64,000 nucleotides of DNA, taken from contig JAFXNA010000018.1 of the NCBI GenBank assembly GCA_017529865.1, positions 1-64,000 of the forward strand, written 5' to 3'. The DNA is from Bacteroidaceae bacterium. GTDB lineage: Bacteria; Bacteroidota; Bacteroidia; Bacteroidales; Bacteroidaceae. Shown here piece after piece: positions 26,839 to 37,093 of this stretch (positions are counted from its first letter, which is position 1; the number at the start of each line of letters is the position of its first letter). Under the pieces are notes generated by a model that saw nothing but the letters and a program-made list of their open reading frames with translations, was not told the DNA's origin and made no database searches. The translations under genes were made by a program, and so were the position numbers.

Positions 26839-29800
26839 ATGAGAAAAATCAAATTTTTACTCGTAGCAGTATTTGCGCTGGTGGGTATGAGTGCGTTCGC
26901 ACAACTCCCAACAGACCAATCTATTGGTTATCTGTACGATGCCGCTGCTAAGAAATTTATCAATGCTGAAGGTAAGGTTGGTGCTACTGGAATGCCATTC
27001 AAAGCCCTCAAGCAAGGAAGCTCTAAGGATTATACCACTAAGGATGGTACTAATCGCACATTTACTTCTTATCGTTTTAAAACAACAGACGGAAGTAAGG
27101 GATTGGGAATTGATAACACGAATGGAACAACCGCTTCAACCAATGGAATCGTTACATCAACAGGAACTTATGGATATGGTGTGTTCGCAGTAGTTCCTGT
27201 CGGTGAAACAGGATTCCGCATCATGAGCACGTATAATAGAGCAGACTTTAATGTTGATTATTTATACGACTATTGCTTAGGATATAAAGACGATGGTACT
27301 TTGTTCTGTTTCCCAGAAGCAGAAGCTCCAGTTTGGCAGTTTGTTGACGAAGAAACATATAAAACGACTGTAGCAGCTAATGCTATGCCAAACGCAAATG
27401 ATGTTGGTTATCTGTATAACTTGGCAACAAAGCAGTTCATTTCTGCTAATGCTGTTATGGATGATAATGGTGTTGAATTTGTAATTGGGGAAAAGGTTGA
27501 CTGCGGCGCTCATTTCGGTAGCGAAGGTAAATATGTTGAAGAAGCTGGTTACTCTTACTTCCGTTTCAAACTGAACGGAACATCAGACTACATGAGAATG
27601 GTAAATGAAGGTGTTACTTGTAAGAGCAGTGGTTATCACAAGTGGGCAGCAATTGGTACAGAAAAAGGTCTGGTAATCCGTTGTATCTATGTTTCATCTC
27701 AGGTTGCATTTGCTCAGCAGGGTTACTATCTGACTCCTGATGCTGAAGGCAAGTTGGTTCTCCTTGAGGAGCCCACAGATGCTTCTTACTGGCAGTATAT
27801 GTCAAAAGATGACTACGATGCACTTCATGAAGATGCAGCAGCTGCTGCAGAATTGTTAGCAAAGAAGCAGGCATTGAACTATGGTGACGATGCTACATTT
27901 GCAATCGTTAATCCTAGCTTCGATGCAGGAAATGCTGATGGTTGGACAGTTACTGCAAAGGGTACAGCACCTAAGTATGCGATTGTAGATGATGGCAAAG
28001 GTGGCAAGAATGCAGGTATGACTTGCTACAACAGCGCTGTTAAGATTGAGCAGACCATCACAGACCTGAAGCCTGGTATCTATTTACTGGAAGCACAGGC
28101 ATTCGGACGTGCAGGTACAAACGCTGCAAACCTTCCTAAGTTCTACGCAGGAGAGGTTTTGGAAACTCCAGCTTATCTCTTTGCAAACGGTGTGAAGACA
28201 CAGGCAATCAACATCTTCGACGGAGCTGTTGAGGAGAAGGGAGCAGGTAATTACACTGAAATTGAAGTCAATGGCGAAAAGAAGTATGTCCTCGATAACT
28301 CAAGCGCAGGTTCTTACGCTTTCGCTCAAGGAAAGTATGCAATGGAGGTAATCGCTGAAGTTGGAGAAGACGGTAAACTGACAATTGGTTTCGAAAAGAC
28401 TACAGATGGCGACACCGGTTATTCTGGTTGTGATAACTTCCGTCTGACTTATATGTGCCCTGCTACTCAGTATCCTGGAGGCGTATATTATTTGTATAAC
28501 AAAGAGGCAGGTAAGTTCCTGAGCCGTGGTGCAAATTGGGGTACTCGTGCTACTGTAGCTACTCTTGGTATGCCAATTAGAGTTGCATTAACAGAGACTG
28601 GAATCAATCTGCTGTCATACGACTGGAGTGGTACAGGTCTTGGTGAGAATCTTTACACAGACAGACCATCAAATGAGTGGATGAATTTAACTGTTACTCA
28701 GACGGCAAATGGTGTGAAACTCCAAAACGGTGGCAACTATATGTTTAATGACAATGGTATCTTATCCATGGGCTCGACTGAAGACGAGTGGGTATTTATG
28801 TCACCATACGATTATGAGAGATTCATTAAGAAGGCGGTTGTTGATGGTAAAGCAAAAGCTTTGACAGATGCAGGTGTTGCAGATGCAGCTGCATTAGCTG
28901 AATATGCCGAAAAGGACGTTACAGAAACTTATTTTGCAGGAGCGACTTTGAATAATAAGGATGGTTGGACTTGGAGTGGATATCCAATTAATCCTCGTGG
29001 AGGTAATTATAATACTGGAGCAGGTATTCTTGAAGTATTCCAAGGTGCAGGCACACTTACAAAGACAATCGAAGGTTTGAAGCCTGGTCTGTATAAATTC
29101 ACAGTGAACGCATTCTATCGTGATGGCGGTAATCCAGAGTGCGAGGCTCGTGCCAACGCAGGTTTCGTAATGTCTACAGCAACCCTGAATGCAAATGGCA
29201 ATTTCGTTCGTATTGCTGACTGGGCTTCTGATCATGTTGCTACTTGGAATCCAAACAGCATGAATGATGCAGCAACCCTCTTCAATGAAGGTAAGTATGT
29301 GAACGAAGTATTTGCGTATGTAGGTGAGGATGGTGTACTGAATCTTTCACTCGAACAACCTAACTATATTGATGGTGGTTGGTTCATCTTCGGTAATGCA
29401 AAACTGACTTACTACACAGATGCTATTTCTGAGGAAGAAATTGCTGAACTGATTGCACAGATTCCAACAGATCCAATGAATGGAGAAATCAAGGCCAACC
29501 TTGAGGCTGCAAAGGAAGCTTTCGAGACAAATCCAATCATTAAAACCTACAAAGCACTGTCTGCTTTGATTAAGGAAGCAAACACATCTGTTGAGCAGTA
29601 CGCAGCTACAAAGGCTGCTTTGGATACTTATGCAGCAAAGGCAGCTCAGTTGGATAAGGACGGAAAGGCTGCTTATGACGTAGCTGACATCCAGACTGCA
29701 TACACGGCCGGTACAGCAACTGCTGATTTGAGTGGTGATGTTTTGGCTACATATATCAAGGCCGTTAAGTCTCAGACCTCTGTTGGTGCAGACATGAGTG

Positions 29801-31302
29801 ATGCAATTGTTAACCCAGGCTTCCAGGAGAATCCTGCAGGTAAGGGATGGACAATGGTTGCAAGCAACCAGAATCTCCGCGGTGGTGGCACAAATGGCAA
29901 CTATTGCGGTGAATCATACCACTCAGTATTTACACTCTCTCAGACTCTTACTGGTATGCCTGCTGGTACTTACTCATTGACCGCTCAATGTTTCTATCGC
30001 ATCGACGATGGTTCAATAGATGATATTCCTGTTGTATTCGGTAATGATGATACTGCTCAATTCCCACAGAAAGGCAATCTGCCAGATCACGATGGAAGTG
30101 GATGGGAAAGCATGGGCGATGCCGCAGTAGAATTCATCAACGGAAACTATTATCTTGATATTCCTGTTGCTTTCGTAGTTGGTGAGGACGGAGAGATTAC
30201 CCTTGGTGCAAAACTGGAAACCAGCACACACCTCTGGTGTATCTGGGACAACTTCACACTTACATATCAAGGAACAAGAACTGTTGATGATATTAAGAAG
30301 GAAGCTGCAATTCCACCTTATCTGAAGGCGCTTGCAGAAGCAGAGGAAGTTTTGCCAGAAACCATGGATCCCAAAACCCTTGTTAAGCTCAATAATGCTA
30401 TCAATACTTATGCAGAGAATAAGGTACTTGTAGATGACGCAACATTTGCAAGCGTTCAAGAAGCTACAGCTGCATTGATTGCTGCAACGAATGATGCTCG
30501 TACTTCGGTACGCAACGCTCAAGCTCTCATGGGTATGTATGAATTGATGGAGCAATACAACGTAGTAACTCCAGAGGCTTACGATACTTACTATGCTAAG
30601 TTCGAAAGTTATAACAAGCAATACAAAGCAGGTACATTGACTGAAGCTGTTGAGAGCCTGAATCCATATAGCTTACGTGGTTTACGTACAGATGTAGACT
30701 TTGACGACTATCTCCTCTCTGCTTGGACAGAGGATGGTGTTCAGTGTGCAAACTACGACCAGGGACTTATCATCAACTCATGGTCAACAGAAGGTATCTA
30801 TGATGGTACAGAATTCAAGGTTCCATTCTTCGAGTATTGGACAAGTGATCCTAACACGCTTGCTGCAAAAGAATTCGAAGCAACATTGACAGATCTTCCT
30901 TCTGGTATTTACGAAGTTACAGCATGGGTACGTGTTCGTACAACAAACGGAACAGATCCTGCTGATGCAGAAGGTGTTGTATTCCAAGTAAACGAAGATG
31001 ACGAAGTTGATGTTACTAACGGTGAAGTTGTTGGTCAGTTCAACTTAACTCAGGTTAAGGAAGAAACAATTGTACAAGATGGAACATTGAAGGTGAAGTT
31101 CAATGTAGCTGAGGGCAATAACATCAGCTGGCTGTCATTCCAGAATGTGAAGTACACCTTGTTAGAGGAAATAGCTACTGCTATCTCAGAAGTTGGCAAC
31201 AAGGCTGCAGATAAGAGTGTATTCAACGTAGCTGGTCAGCAGTTGGCAGCTCCTGCTAAGGGCCTCAACATCATCGATGGTAAGAAGGTTTACATTAAGT
31301 AA
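26839..31302 (+). CDS. Very large secreted modular protein
   Basis: 1487 aa. Signal peptide MRKIKFLLVAVFALVGMSAFA, then two GYLYN-type modules (about 20-170 and 185-330). Jelly-roll-like modules of the form NPSFDAGNADGW to GCDNFRLTYM follow (about 350-550), then one ending GNAKLTYYTD (about 690-860). A helical FIVAR-like stretch (about 870-980) precedes NPGFQENPAGKGW to CIWDNFTLTYQG (about 985-1150). A second helical stretch, a module ending NNISWLSFQNVKYTL and the family tail complete it. It has the layout of a surface protein binding polymers. Function unknown; no catalytic domain is recognised. Confidence 0.82.
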   Translation: MRKIKFLLVAVFALVGMSAFAQLPTDQSIGYLYDAAAKKFINAEGKVGATGMPFKALKQGSSKDYTTKDGTNRTFTSYRFKTTDGSKGLGIDNTNGTTASTNGIVTSTGTYGYGVFAVVPVGETGFRIMSTYNRADFNVDYLYDYCLGYKDDGTLFCFPEAEAPVWQFVDEETYKTTVAANAMPNANDVGYLYNLATKQFISANAVMDDNGVEFVIGEKVDCGAHFGSEGKYVEEAGYSYFRFKLNGTSDYMRMVNEGVTCKSSGYHKWAAIGTEKGLVIRCIYVSSQVAFAQQGYYLTPDAEGKLVLLEEPTDASYWQYMSKDDYDALHEDAAAAAELLAKKQALNYGDDATFAIVNPSFDAGNADGWTVTAKGTAPKYAIVDDGKGGKNAGMTCYNSAVKIEQTITDLKPGIYLLEAQAFGRAGTNAANLPKFYAGEVLETPAYLFANGVKTQAINIFDGAVEEKGAGNYTEIEVNGEKKYVLDNSSAGSYAFAQGKYAMEVIAEVGEDGKLTIGFEKTTDGDTGYSGCDNFRLTYMCPATQYPGGVYYLYNKEAGKFLSRGANWGTRATVATLGMPIRVALTETGINLLSYDWSGTGLGENLYTDRPSNEWMNLTVTQTANGVKLQNGGNYMFNDNGILSMGSTEDEWVFMSPYDYERFIKKAVVDGKAKALTDAGVADAAALAEYAEKDVTETYFAGATLNNKDGWTWSGYPINPRGGNYNTGAGILEVFQGAGTLTKTIEGLKPGLYKFTVNAFYRDGGNPECEARANAGFVMSTATLNANGNFVRIADWASDHVATWNPNSMNDAATLFNEGKYVNEVFAYVGEDGVLNLSLEQPNYIDGGWFIFGNAKLTYYTDAISEEEIAELIAQIPTDPMNGEIKANLEAAKEAFETNPIIKTYKALSALIKEANTSVEQYAATKAALDTYAAKAAQLDKDGKAAYDVADIQTAYTAGTATADLSGDVLATYIKAVKSQTSVGADMSDAIVNPGFQENPAGKGWTMVASNQNLRGGGTNGNYCGESYHSVFTLSQTLTGMPAGTYSLTAQCFYRIDDGSIDDIPVVFGNDDTAQFPQKGNLPDHDGSGWESMGDAAVEFINGNYYLDIPVAFVVGEDGEITLGAKLETSTHLWCIWDNFTLTYQGTRTVDDIKKEAAIPPYLKALAEAEEVLPETMDPKTLVKLNNAINTYAENKVLVDDATFASVQEATAALIAATNDARTSVRNAQALMGMYELMEQYNVVTPEAYDTYYAKFESYNKQYKAGTLTEAVESLNPYSLRGLRTDVDFDDYLLSAWTEDGVQCANYDQGLIINSWSTEGIYDGTEFKVPFFEYWTSDPNTLAAKEFEATLTDLPSGIYEVTAWVRVRTTNGTDPADAEGVVFQVNEDDEVDVTNGEVVGQFNLTQVKEETIVQDGTLKVKFNVAEGNNISWLSFQNVKYTLLEEIATAISEVGNKAADKSVFNVAGQQLAAPAKGLNIIDGKKVYIK

Positions 31303-31344
31303 ACAGAACCTCCCTCTTATCCCTCCCAAGGAGGGAAGATAATA

Positions 31345-31381
31345 AAGGTGCTCGGACATAAGTCTGAGCACCTTTGTTTTT
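31345..31381 (+). terminator. Terminator of the 26839 gene
   Basis: GGTGCTCGGAC pairs with GTCTGAGCACC around an ATAA loop and is followed by TTTGTTTTT. A small hairpin CCCTCC-CAA-GGAGGG lies just before it. Confidence 0.88.
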
Positions 31382-31450
31382 ATTAAAACAGTACTTTTTT
31401 TATATTTAATAAGGTGTAAAGGACATTTTTTGTTTTTTTTTTGTTAAATG

Positions 31451-31482
31451 TTTGGTTATTATGTGAAAATGTGCTATATTTG
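31451..31482 (+). promoter_or_regulatory. Shared-type promoter, copy 3
   Basis: TTTG at 31451-31454, a 20-nt spacer, and TATATTTG at 31475-31482. It is within the same TTGTTAAATGTTTGG block as copy 2. Confidence 0.8.
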
Positions 31483-31552
31483 CCGTCTGTAAACTGAAAC
31501 CAATATTAATTAACTAATAAAATTATTTTTTTAACTCTAAACAATTCAAGTC

Positions 31553-34500
31553 ATGAGAAAAATCAAATTTTTACTCGCTGCGCTATTTGCGCTGATTGGC
31601 ATGAGTGCTTTTGCTGCTCTGCCAGAGGCTGGCCAAAAAGGTTTTCTGTATAACCTTGGCTCTGGTCAGTACATCACAGCAGATGCCACATTAGGCGCAA
31701 CTGCTGTGGAATTTACCATTGAAATCAAGGAGAAAGACGCTAGTGCTACTCCTTCTGTAGAAGGCGCAAAGTTCATGCGTTTTAAGACAGCAGATGCAAA
31801 CTACCTGACATTCTATCAGGAACCAGCTGCCATGAGTACATATTATGGCCAGTTGATCGTAAAGTCAACTGAAAAGGGTCTGCTCATTACTCATCCTTAT
31901 CCAAACGACCAAGGTCCTTCATGGATTACAGCAGGTTCGTATCTTCAGGTTGTCGACGGTGCACTTGCTTGTACTGCTTTAGACGAAGCAAACGAAGGTG
32001 CATACTGGTTCTTCGGTACAGAAGAAGAGTTGGCAGATTTCATCAAGCAGCAAGGCGAAGAAGAAACTGACGACCAAGCTCTCCTGAATGCAGCAGTAAA
32101 GGCAGCTTATGAGGCAGCTTTTGCTAATTATCAAGCAAATCCTAACGAGGAAACAGAAGCTGCATTGCTTAAAGCAAAGAAAGCTGCTACTTCAAGCATC
32201 ATTGCATACAAAGGTGTTCGTTCATCAATCGAAATGCACAAGCAGCTCCTTGCTGGTGATGAAGATGCTCTTGAGGATTTCGAGGAAGGCGTAGCTGATA
32301 TCGTTGCAGCACTCAACGCAGGTACTCTTGAAGGTAACGGTATTGCTGAAATGGCAGAAATTGCTGGCATTTATGCAGAACTTGCTACCACAGCAGAAGA
32401 AGAAGTTACGATGTTCACATACGGAACAGAATGTGAGCTTGGTCAGGATTATATGCCAGGTGGCGATCACGGTATCACCATTGCATGGGATGAAATCGCA
32501 GAAGAACTGGGTACCACAAAGGATGCTTTGAAGATTTACGCTATGATGCCTGACGGCTCACTTGATGAGAACTATACTGTTGGTTCAACTGACGGATGGC
32601 GTAATGCAGAAGGTGCCTGGGAAGGCTGGGCTTTAGGAGGTAATTCTAAGTTCTGCTTACAATTTAAGGATACAGCCAACCCATTAGCGCTGACATTCAT
32701 AGGTTGTATGAATACCAGTGAACCAACTCAGTACACAGCTTTGTTCAAGGTTGTTAACGCAGCTGCACCAGAAGGTAAATATGTAGTGCTCACAATCACT
32801 CTTAACGTAAAGGAGAAGGAAATCGATACCACTGTTCCTACAAATGTTAGCGAACTTGCCGTTGCAAGTACATTGAAGGATGTTGTTACCCTGAAGATTG
32901 GTGATAACTATACAGCTGGTGATGGTTCAAGTGCAAATGTAGCCGCAATTCTTGCAGCTCTTGGTGAAGAATCACTCGACAACGTTAAGATTTTTGCTGT
33001 TCAGTCTGACGGTTCACTCGATGCAGATTACAAGCTTGGTACCACCGACGGTTGGCGTAATGCTGACGGCGACTGGGCTGGTTGGGGTGATGCAACTTCT
33101 CAGTTCTATGTAAAGGCTGACTTCGCTCGTGCAACTGCTCAGTTGTACGAAGTTGGTTGTCACCCATTGCACGAAGGTGTTCATATGACAGATGTTATCA
33201 ACTACACAGCTAAGTATGCATTCGTTGTAGGTAATAAGACTGAGAACAAGGCCGTTATCTATAACGTAGTTGTTGCAGTTGCTCCAGAAAGAACCGATTT
33301 GGATGTAACAGGTGCAACTGTTCAGTACTTCTACAATGTAGAGGCTAAGGGCTTCATCCTTGGTGCAAACAACTGGAACACTCGTGCTTCAATTGGTGCA
33401 AAGGGATATCAGATGCACTTCGAGGCAGGCAATGAGGGCGCTTACAAGCTCTGCGCATCTAACAAGACAGGAACTAACTATGCTGCAAATGACCTCGACT
33501 ATGATGGCAATGGTGATATCTGGGTAGACGGTGCAGGCCGTGCAGGTGCAGGTTACTGGACTTACAGCGTAAACGCAGATAAGACATTCACAATTGCAAG
33601 TACTTATGAACCAGCAAAGGGACTGCTCTCAATCGTTCCTTCAAAGAACGACACTCGTCTTTATATGTCAGAGGATGCAGAGGCACAGAGCACTTGGATT
33701 GCAGTTTCTGAAGAAGCATATCAGGCTTATTCAAACAAGGCTGTCCTGAAAGAAGAAGCAGCTACTTTGACTGACATCAAGGATCTCATTGATGGTACCA
33801 ACATTTACACTCAGGAAGCTTACGATGCATACTACCAGATGTATGCAGACGCTATCGCTAAGAATGCAGCAGGTGAGGTAGTAGGTAACCTTGACAATCC
33901 TTATACAGTTCATGGATGGCATGCAGGAAACATATACGATGACTTCCTCCTCTCTGCATGGACATACAATGGCACACAGTGTTCAGACTTCGCAACTTCT
34001 CTCTACATCAATACATGGTCAGTAGAGGCAGATGGTAAGGTAGGCGCATCTCCAATGCACGTTCCATTCTTCGAGTATTGGACTGAAGATGACAAATCAC
34101 TCGGTGAGGCAACGCTTACAGGAACTATTACAGGTCTCGAAGCAGGTAACTATGTAGTGAGTGCAATTGCACGTGTACGCATTAAGAACGGTGGTGGTGA
34201 CACAGCATACGGTATCACACTCTCTGCAAATGGTAGCGAGCCTGTTGATGTATGTGACGGCAGAACTTGCGGTGATGGCGATCAGTTCCGTTGGGGTATG
34301 TTCTCTACTCCTGCAGTAGTTGGTGCAGACGGCATTTTGAAGGTTAACTTCAACATCGCTGCAGACAACAACATTAGCTGGTTGTCATACAAGAACGTGA
34401 AGTATGTCAAGGCTGGTGGAATGGTTCCAATCATCGTAACTCAGGAAGCTACTGCAATCAACGAAGTTGAAGCAACAGCAGCTGCTAAGACAGTATACAA

Positions 34501-34576
34501 CATGGCTGGTCAGCAGATGAAGGGTCTCCAGAAGGGTCTCAACATCGTTGGTGGCAAGAAGGTTTACGTGAAGTAA
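31553..34576 (+). CDS. Large secreted modular protein with a duplicated DGWRNA domain
   Basis: 1007 aa. Signal peptide MRKIKFLLAALFALIGMSAFA, a GYLYN-like module (about 20-165) and a helical stretch rich in Ala (about 170-285). Two copies of a beta domain follow, marked SLDENYTVGSTDGWRNAEG and SLDADYKLGTTDGWRNADG (about 285-425 and 430-580), perhaps of the DUF4859 type. Then come a YFYNVEAKGFILGANNWNTRA module (about 590-720), a helical segment, a module ending NNISWLSYKNVKYVK, and the tail YNMAGQQMKGLQKGLNIVGG. Function unknown. It was assembled from the same parts as its neighbours. Confidence 0.82.
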   Translation: MRKIKFLLAALFALIGMSAFAALPEAGQKGFLYNLGSGQYITADATLGATAVEFTIEIKEKDASATPSVEGAKFMRFKTADANYLTFYQEPAAMSTYYGQLIVKSTEKGLLITHPYPNDQGPSWITAGSYLQVVDGALACTALDEANEGAYWFFGTEEELADFIKQQGEEETDDQALLNAAVKAAYEAAFANYQANPNEETEAALLKAKKAATSSIIAYKGVRSSIEMHKQLLAGDEDALEDFEEGVADIVAALNAGTLEGNGIAEMAEIAGIYAELATTAEEEVTMFTYGTECELGQDYMPGGDHGITIAWDEIAEELGTTKDALKIYAMMPDGSLDENYTVGSTDGWRNAEGAWEGWALGGNSKFCLQFKDTANPLALTFIGCMNTSEPTQYTALFKVVNAAAPEGKYVVLTITLNVKEKEIDTTVPTNVSELAVASTLKDVVTLKIGDNYTAGDGSSANVAAILAALGEESLDNVKIFAVQSDGSLDADYKLGTTDGWRNADGDWAGWGDATSQFYVKADFARATAQLYEVGCHPLHEGVHMTDVINYTAKYAFVVGNKTENKAVIYNVVVAVAPERTDLDVTGATVQYFYNVEAKGFILGANNWNTRASIGAKGYQMHFEAGNEGAYKLCASNKTGTNYAANDLDYDGNGDIWVDGAGRAGAGYWTYSVNADKTFTIASTYEPAKGLLSIVPSKNDTRLYMSEDAEAQSTWIAVSEEAYQAYSNKAVLKEEAATLTDIKDLIDGTNIYTQEAYDAYYQMYADAIAKNAAGEVVGNLDNPYTVHGWHAGNIYDDFLLSAWTYNGTQCSDFATSLYINTWSVEADGKVGASPMHVPFFEYWTEDDKSLGEATLTGTITGLEAGNYVVSAIARVRIKNGGGDTAYGITLSANGSEPVDVCDGRTCGDGDQFRWGMFSTPAVVGADGILKVNFNIAADNNISWLSYKNVKYVKAGGMVPIIVTQEATAINEVEATAAAKTVYNMAGQQMKGLQKGLNIVGGKKVYVK

Positions 34577-34647
34577 CAGCCTACCAGCCCCTCTCCCGTC
34601 CCCCCTCAAGGGGGAAGCTCTAAAGGAAAGGGAATAAAGAATTAAGC

Positions 34648-34682
34648 AGGTGCTCGGACGCAAGTTCGAGCACCTTGTTTTT
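34648..34682 (+). terminator. Terminator of the 31553 gene (GNRA loop)
   Basis: AGGTGCTCGGAC pairs with GTTCGAGCACCT around a GCAA tetraloop and is followed by TGTTTTT. The flank from the stop codon to here is nearly the same as after 26426. Confidence 0.88.
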
Positions 34683-34741
34683 GCTATTATATTATAAATA
34701 AGGTGTAAAAGGGAAGAAAAAAGAGGATTTTGTACAAAATG

Positions 34742-34773
34742 TTTGGTAATTCAATAAAAATGTGCTAAATTTG
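34742..34773 (+). promoter_or_regulatory. Shared-type promoter, copy 4
   Basis: TTTG at 34742-34745, a 20-nt spacer, and TAAATTTG at 34766-34773. It is the most diverged copy in the spacer but keeps AAAATGTTTGGT and AAAAATGTGCTA. The leader is about 110 nt. Confidence 0.75.
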
Positions 34774-34891
34774 TACCCGAAAGAAGCGCTCTGTCATTGC
34801 ATCATGAAACCATGAAGGCGGAGCAGTATTATACACAAGAAAAAAATCATTTATATATTATTTTATTATTAACTCTTTAAACATTTTTTTT

Positions 34892-36877
34892 ATGAGAAAA
34901 TTTCGACTCTTTTTGACAGCTATTGCTGCCGTATTGGTTGGTCAGGCTTCTGCTCAGTCTTGGGTTCCAAGTGAAGTGAGCGAAGGTACCTTCTATTTGT
35001 ACAATGTAGGTGCACAGGGCTTTGTTGTCGGTGCAAATAACTGGGGAACACGTGCTTCAATATCAAAGGAAGGCGGTATTCCTTTCACACTGAAAGTAAC
35101 TGATGGTAAATATGAATTGCAATCATCGCCTACGTATTCAGGTAAGCATCTTGGATTCAATGGTTATGTAGACAATGGTGACGCAAACCAGAATTGGACA
35201 TTCGAGGCTGTTGCAGGTGAAACCAATGTATATAAGATGAGCACAGGTGAAAAGTATCTGTTTGCTGATCAAGGCGCAACTACTACTACTGTTGGCGATG
35301 ACCCAGGTACTAATTATGCTTATTGGGTGCTTGTTACAAGAGACCATGTTTTGAAATATCTCTCTGCTGCTACAGCTGATAATCCTTTATGTGCCACAAT
35401 GCTCATCACCAATCCTAACTTTGGAAGAAATGCAGGTGGTTCTGGTTGGACAATTGAAGCATCTAACAAAAACCTAGCTGGTGGAGTCAATGAAAACAAC
35501 TGTGCAGAATCATTCCATGCTGTTTTCACTTTGACACAGACTATTGAAGATATGCCTAATGGTCTCTACTCGTTGACAGCTCAAGGATTCTATCGTCAGG
35601 ATGGTACCGACAATGATAATCTCCCAGTATTCTATGCGAATGACAAGACTGGTACATTCCCATTGAAGACTGGTTCGGAGAACAATATGTCAGATGCCTC
35701 AAATTCATTTACAAAGGGTTTGTACACAATTGAACCTGTCATTTTTGAAATAACAGATGGAACACTTACACTGGGTGCTAAATTGGTTGAAAACACAGCT
35801 CTTTGGTGTATTTGGGATAATTTCCAGTTAACATACTATGGTGCTTCTGCAACTATTGACGACGTGGAAAAAACAGCAGCTATTAAGGTATATAAGGAAG
35901 CTTTAGCAAAAGCAAAAGCTGTAGATACAGAGGCAACTATGGATCCAACTGCATTGCAGGGTATTACCGATGCTCTTGCTAACTATTCTGAAGATAAGGT
36001 GCTGAAAGATGGTGCTACTTTAGAGTCAATCAATGCAGCAACAGCAGCACTTATCTCTGCAGAAGAGGCTGCAGCAAAGTCTATTGCTAATGCCGAAGCT
36101 TTGATGTCAATGAACGACTTGATGGAGTCTACAAATGTCTACACTAAGAGTGCTTATGAGGCATATAAGAAGATTTTTGACGATTACACTGCAGCATGGA
36201 ACGCTGGTACATTAACAGAAGCTGTTGTTAATCCTTATGCTTTGAACGGATGGCATAACAATGCATTGGATTATGATGACCTTCTCCTCTCTGCTTGGTC
36301 TGTTGGTGACAATAAGTGCAACAACTACGATACAAGTCTCTACATCAACACTTGGTCTGTAGAGGGTGATAATGATGGTACAAACTTCAAGGTTCCATTC
36401 TTTGAGTATTGGGTAGCAGATGGTAATTCACTTGGCGCTAATACGCTTACTGCAACAATGGAAGACCTGCCAGAAGGACAGTATTCTGTTTCTGTTTGGG
36501 TACGTGTACGCGCAAAGAATGGTACTGACGCAACTGCAGCAACAGGAATCACACTTCAGGCTAACGAAGGCGAAGCTGTTGACGTTACAGAAGGTAATCA
36601 GGTTGGAACTTCTCAGTTCAACATTGGTGAGTATGTAGCTTTAGGTGATGTTACTGATGGCACATTGAAGATTCAAATCAACGTAGCAGCAGACAACAAC
36701 ATCAGCTGGCTGTCATTCAAGAACGCTAAGTTTGAGAAAGTAGGTGAAGCTACTAAGATTGCTGGTGTAACTGAAAAGGTAGCTCAGAAGACTATCTTCA
36801 ACGTAGCTGGCCAGCAGATGAACGGTCTCCAGAAGGGTCTTAATATTGTGAACGGCGAAAAAGTTTACGTGAAGTAA
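34892..36877 (+). CDS. Secreted modular protein
   Basis: 661 aa. Signal peptide MRKFRLFLTAIAAVLVGQASAQ, then a module FYLYNVGAQGFVVGANNWGT to NWTFEAV (about 30-150). A jelly-roll-like module runs from NPNFGRNAGGSGW to CIWDNFQLTYYG (about 170-320). A helical FIVAR-like stretch (about 325-440) and the module DDLLLSAWSVGD to NNISWLSFKNAKFEK (about 455-620) precede the tail FNVAGQQMNGLQKGLNIVNG. The last two modules closely match those ending the 1487-aa product. Function unknown. Confidence 0.82.
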   Translation: MRKFRLFLTAIAAVLVGQASAQSWVPSEVSEGTFYLYNVGAQGFVVGANNWGTRASISKEGGIPFTLKVTDGKYELQSSPTYSGKHLGFNGYVDNGDANQNWTFEAVAGETNVYKMSTGEKYLFADQGATTTTVGDDPGTNYAYWVLVTRDHVLKYLSAATADNPLCATMLITNPNFGRNAGGSGWTIEASNKNLAGGVNENNCAESFHAVFTLTQTIEDMPNGLYSLTAQGFYRQDGTDNDNLPVFYANDKTGTFPLKTGSENNMSDASNSFTKGLYTIEPVIFEITDGTLTLGAKLVENTALWCIWDNFQLTYYGASATIDDVEKTAAIKVYKEALAKAKAVDTEATMDPTALQGITDALANYSEDKVLKDGATLESINAATAALISAEEAAAKSIANAEALMSMNDLMESTNVYTKSAYEAYKKIFDDYTAAWNAGTLTEAVVNPYALNGWHNNALDYDDLLLSAWSVGDNKCNNYDTSLYINTWSVEGDNDGTNFKVPFFEYWVADGNSLGANTLTATMEDLPEGQYSVSVWVRVRAKNGTDATAATGITLQANEGEAVDVTEGNQVGTSQFNIGEYVALGDVTDGTLKIQINVAADNNISWLSFKNAKFEKVGEATKIAGVTEKVAQKTIFNVAGQQMNGLQKGLNIVNGEKVYVK

Positions 36878-36927
36878 TAGCCTACCCCTAACCCCTCCCT
36901 CAAGGGAAGGGAACATAGAATATAGAT

Positions 36928-36964
36928 AAAAGTGTTCGGACGCAAGTCCGGGCACTTTTATTTG
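36928..36964 (+). terminator. Terminator of the 34892 gene (GNRA loop)
   Basis: AAAAGTGTTCGGAC pairs with GTCCGGGCACTTTT around a GCAA tetraloop; a G-U pair replaces one G-C of its relatives. Confidence 0.88.
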
Positions 36965-37012
36965 AATAACTTGATATAAAACAAAGCAATTGTAACAATT
37001 TCACACAAAATG

Positions 37013-37044
37013 TTTGGTGGTTTGATGAAAAAGCACTATATTTG
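37013..37044 (+). promoter_or_regulatory. Shared-type promoter, copy 5
   Basis: TTTG at 37013-37016, a 20-nt spacer, and TATATTTG at 37037-37044. ATGTTTGGTGG and GAAAAAGCACTATATTTG match copy 1. The leader to the ATG at 37094 is about 45 nt, the shortest of the five. Confidence 0.8.
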
Positions 37045-37093
37045 TACCAAACTTTTCAATCTTTTTATTATTAACATTAAAACATTAACAAAC

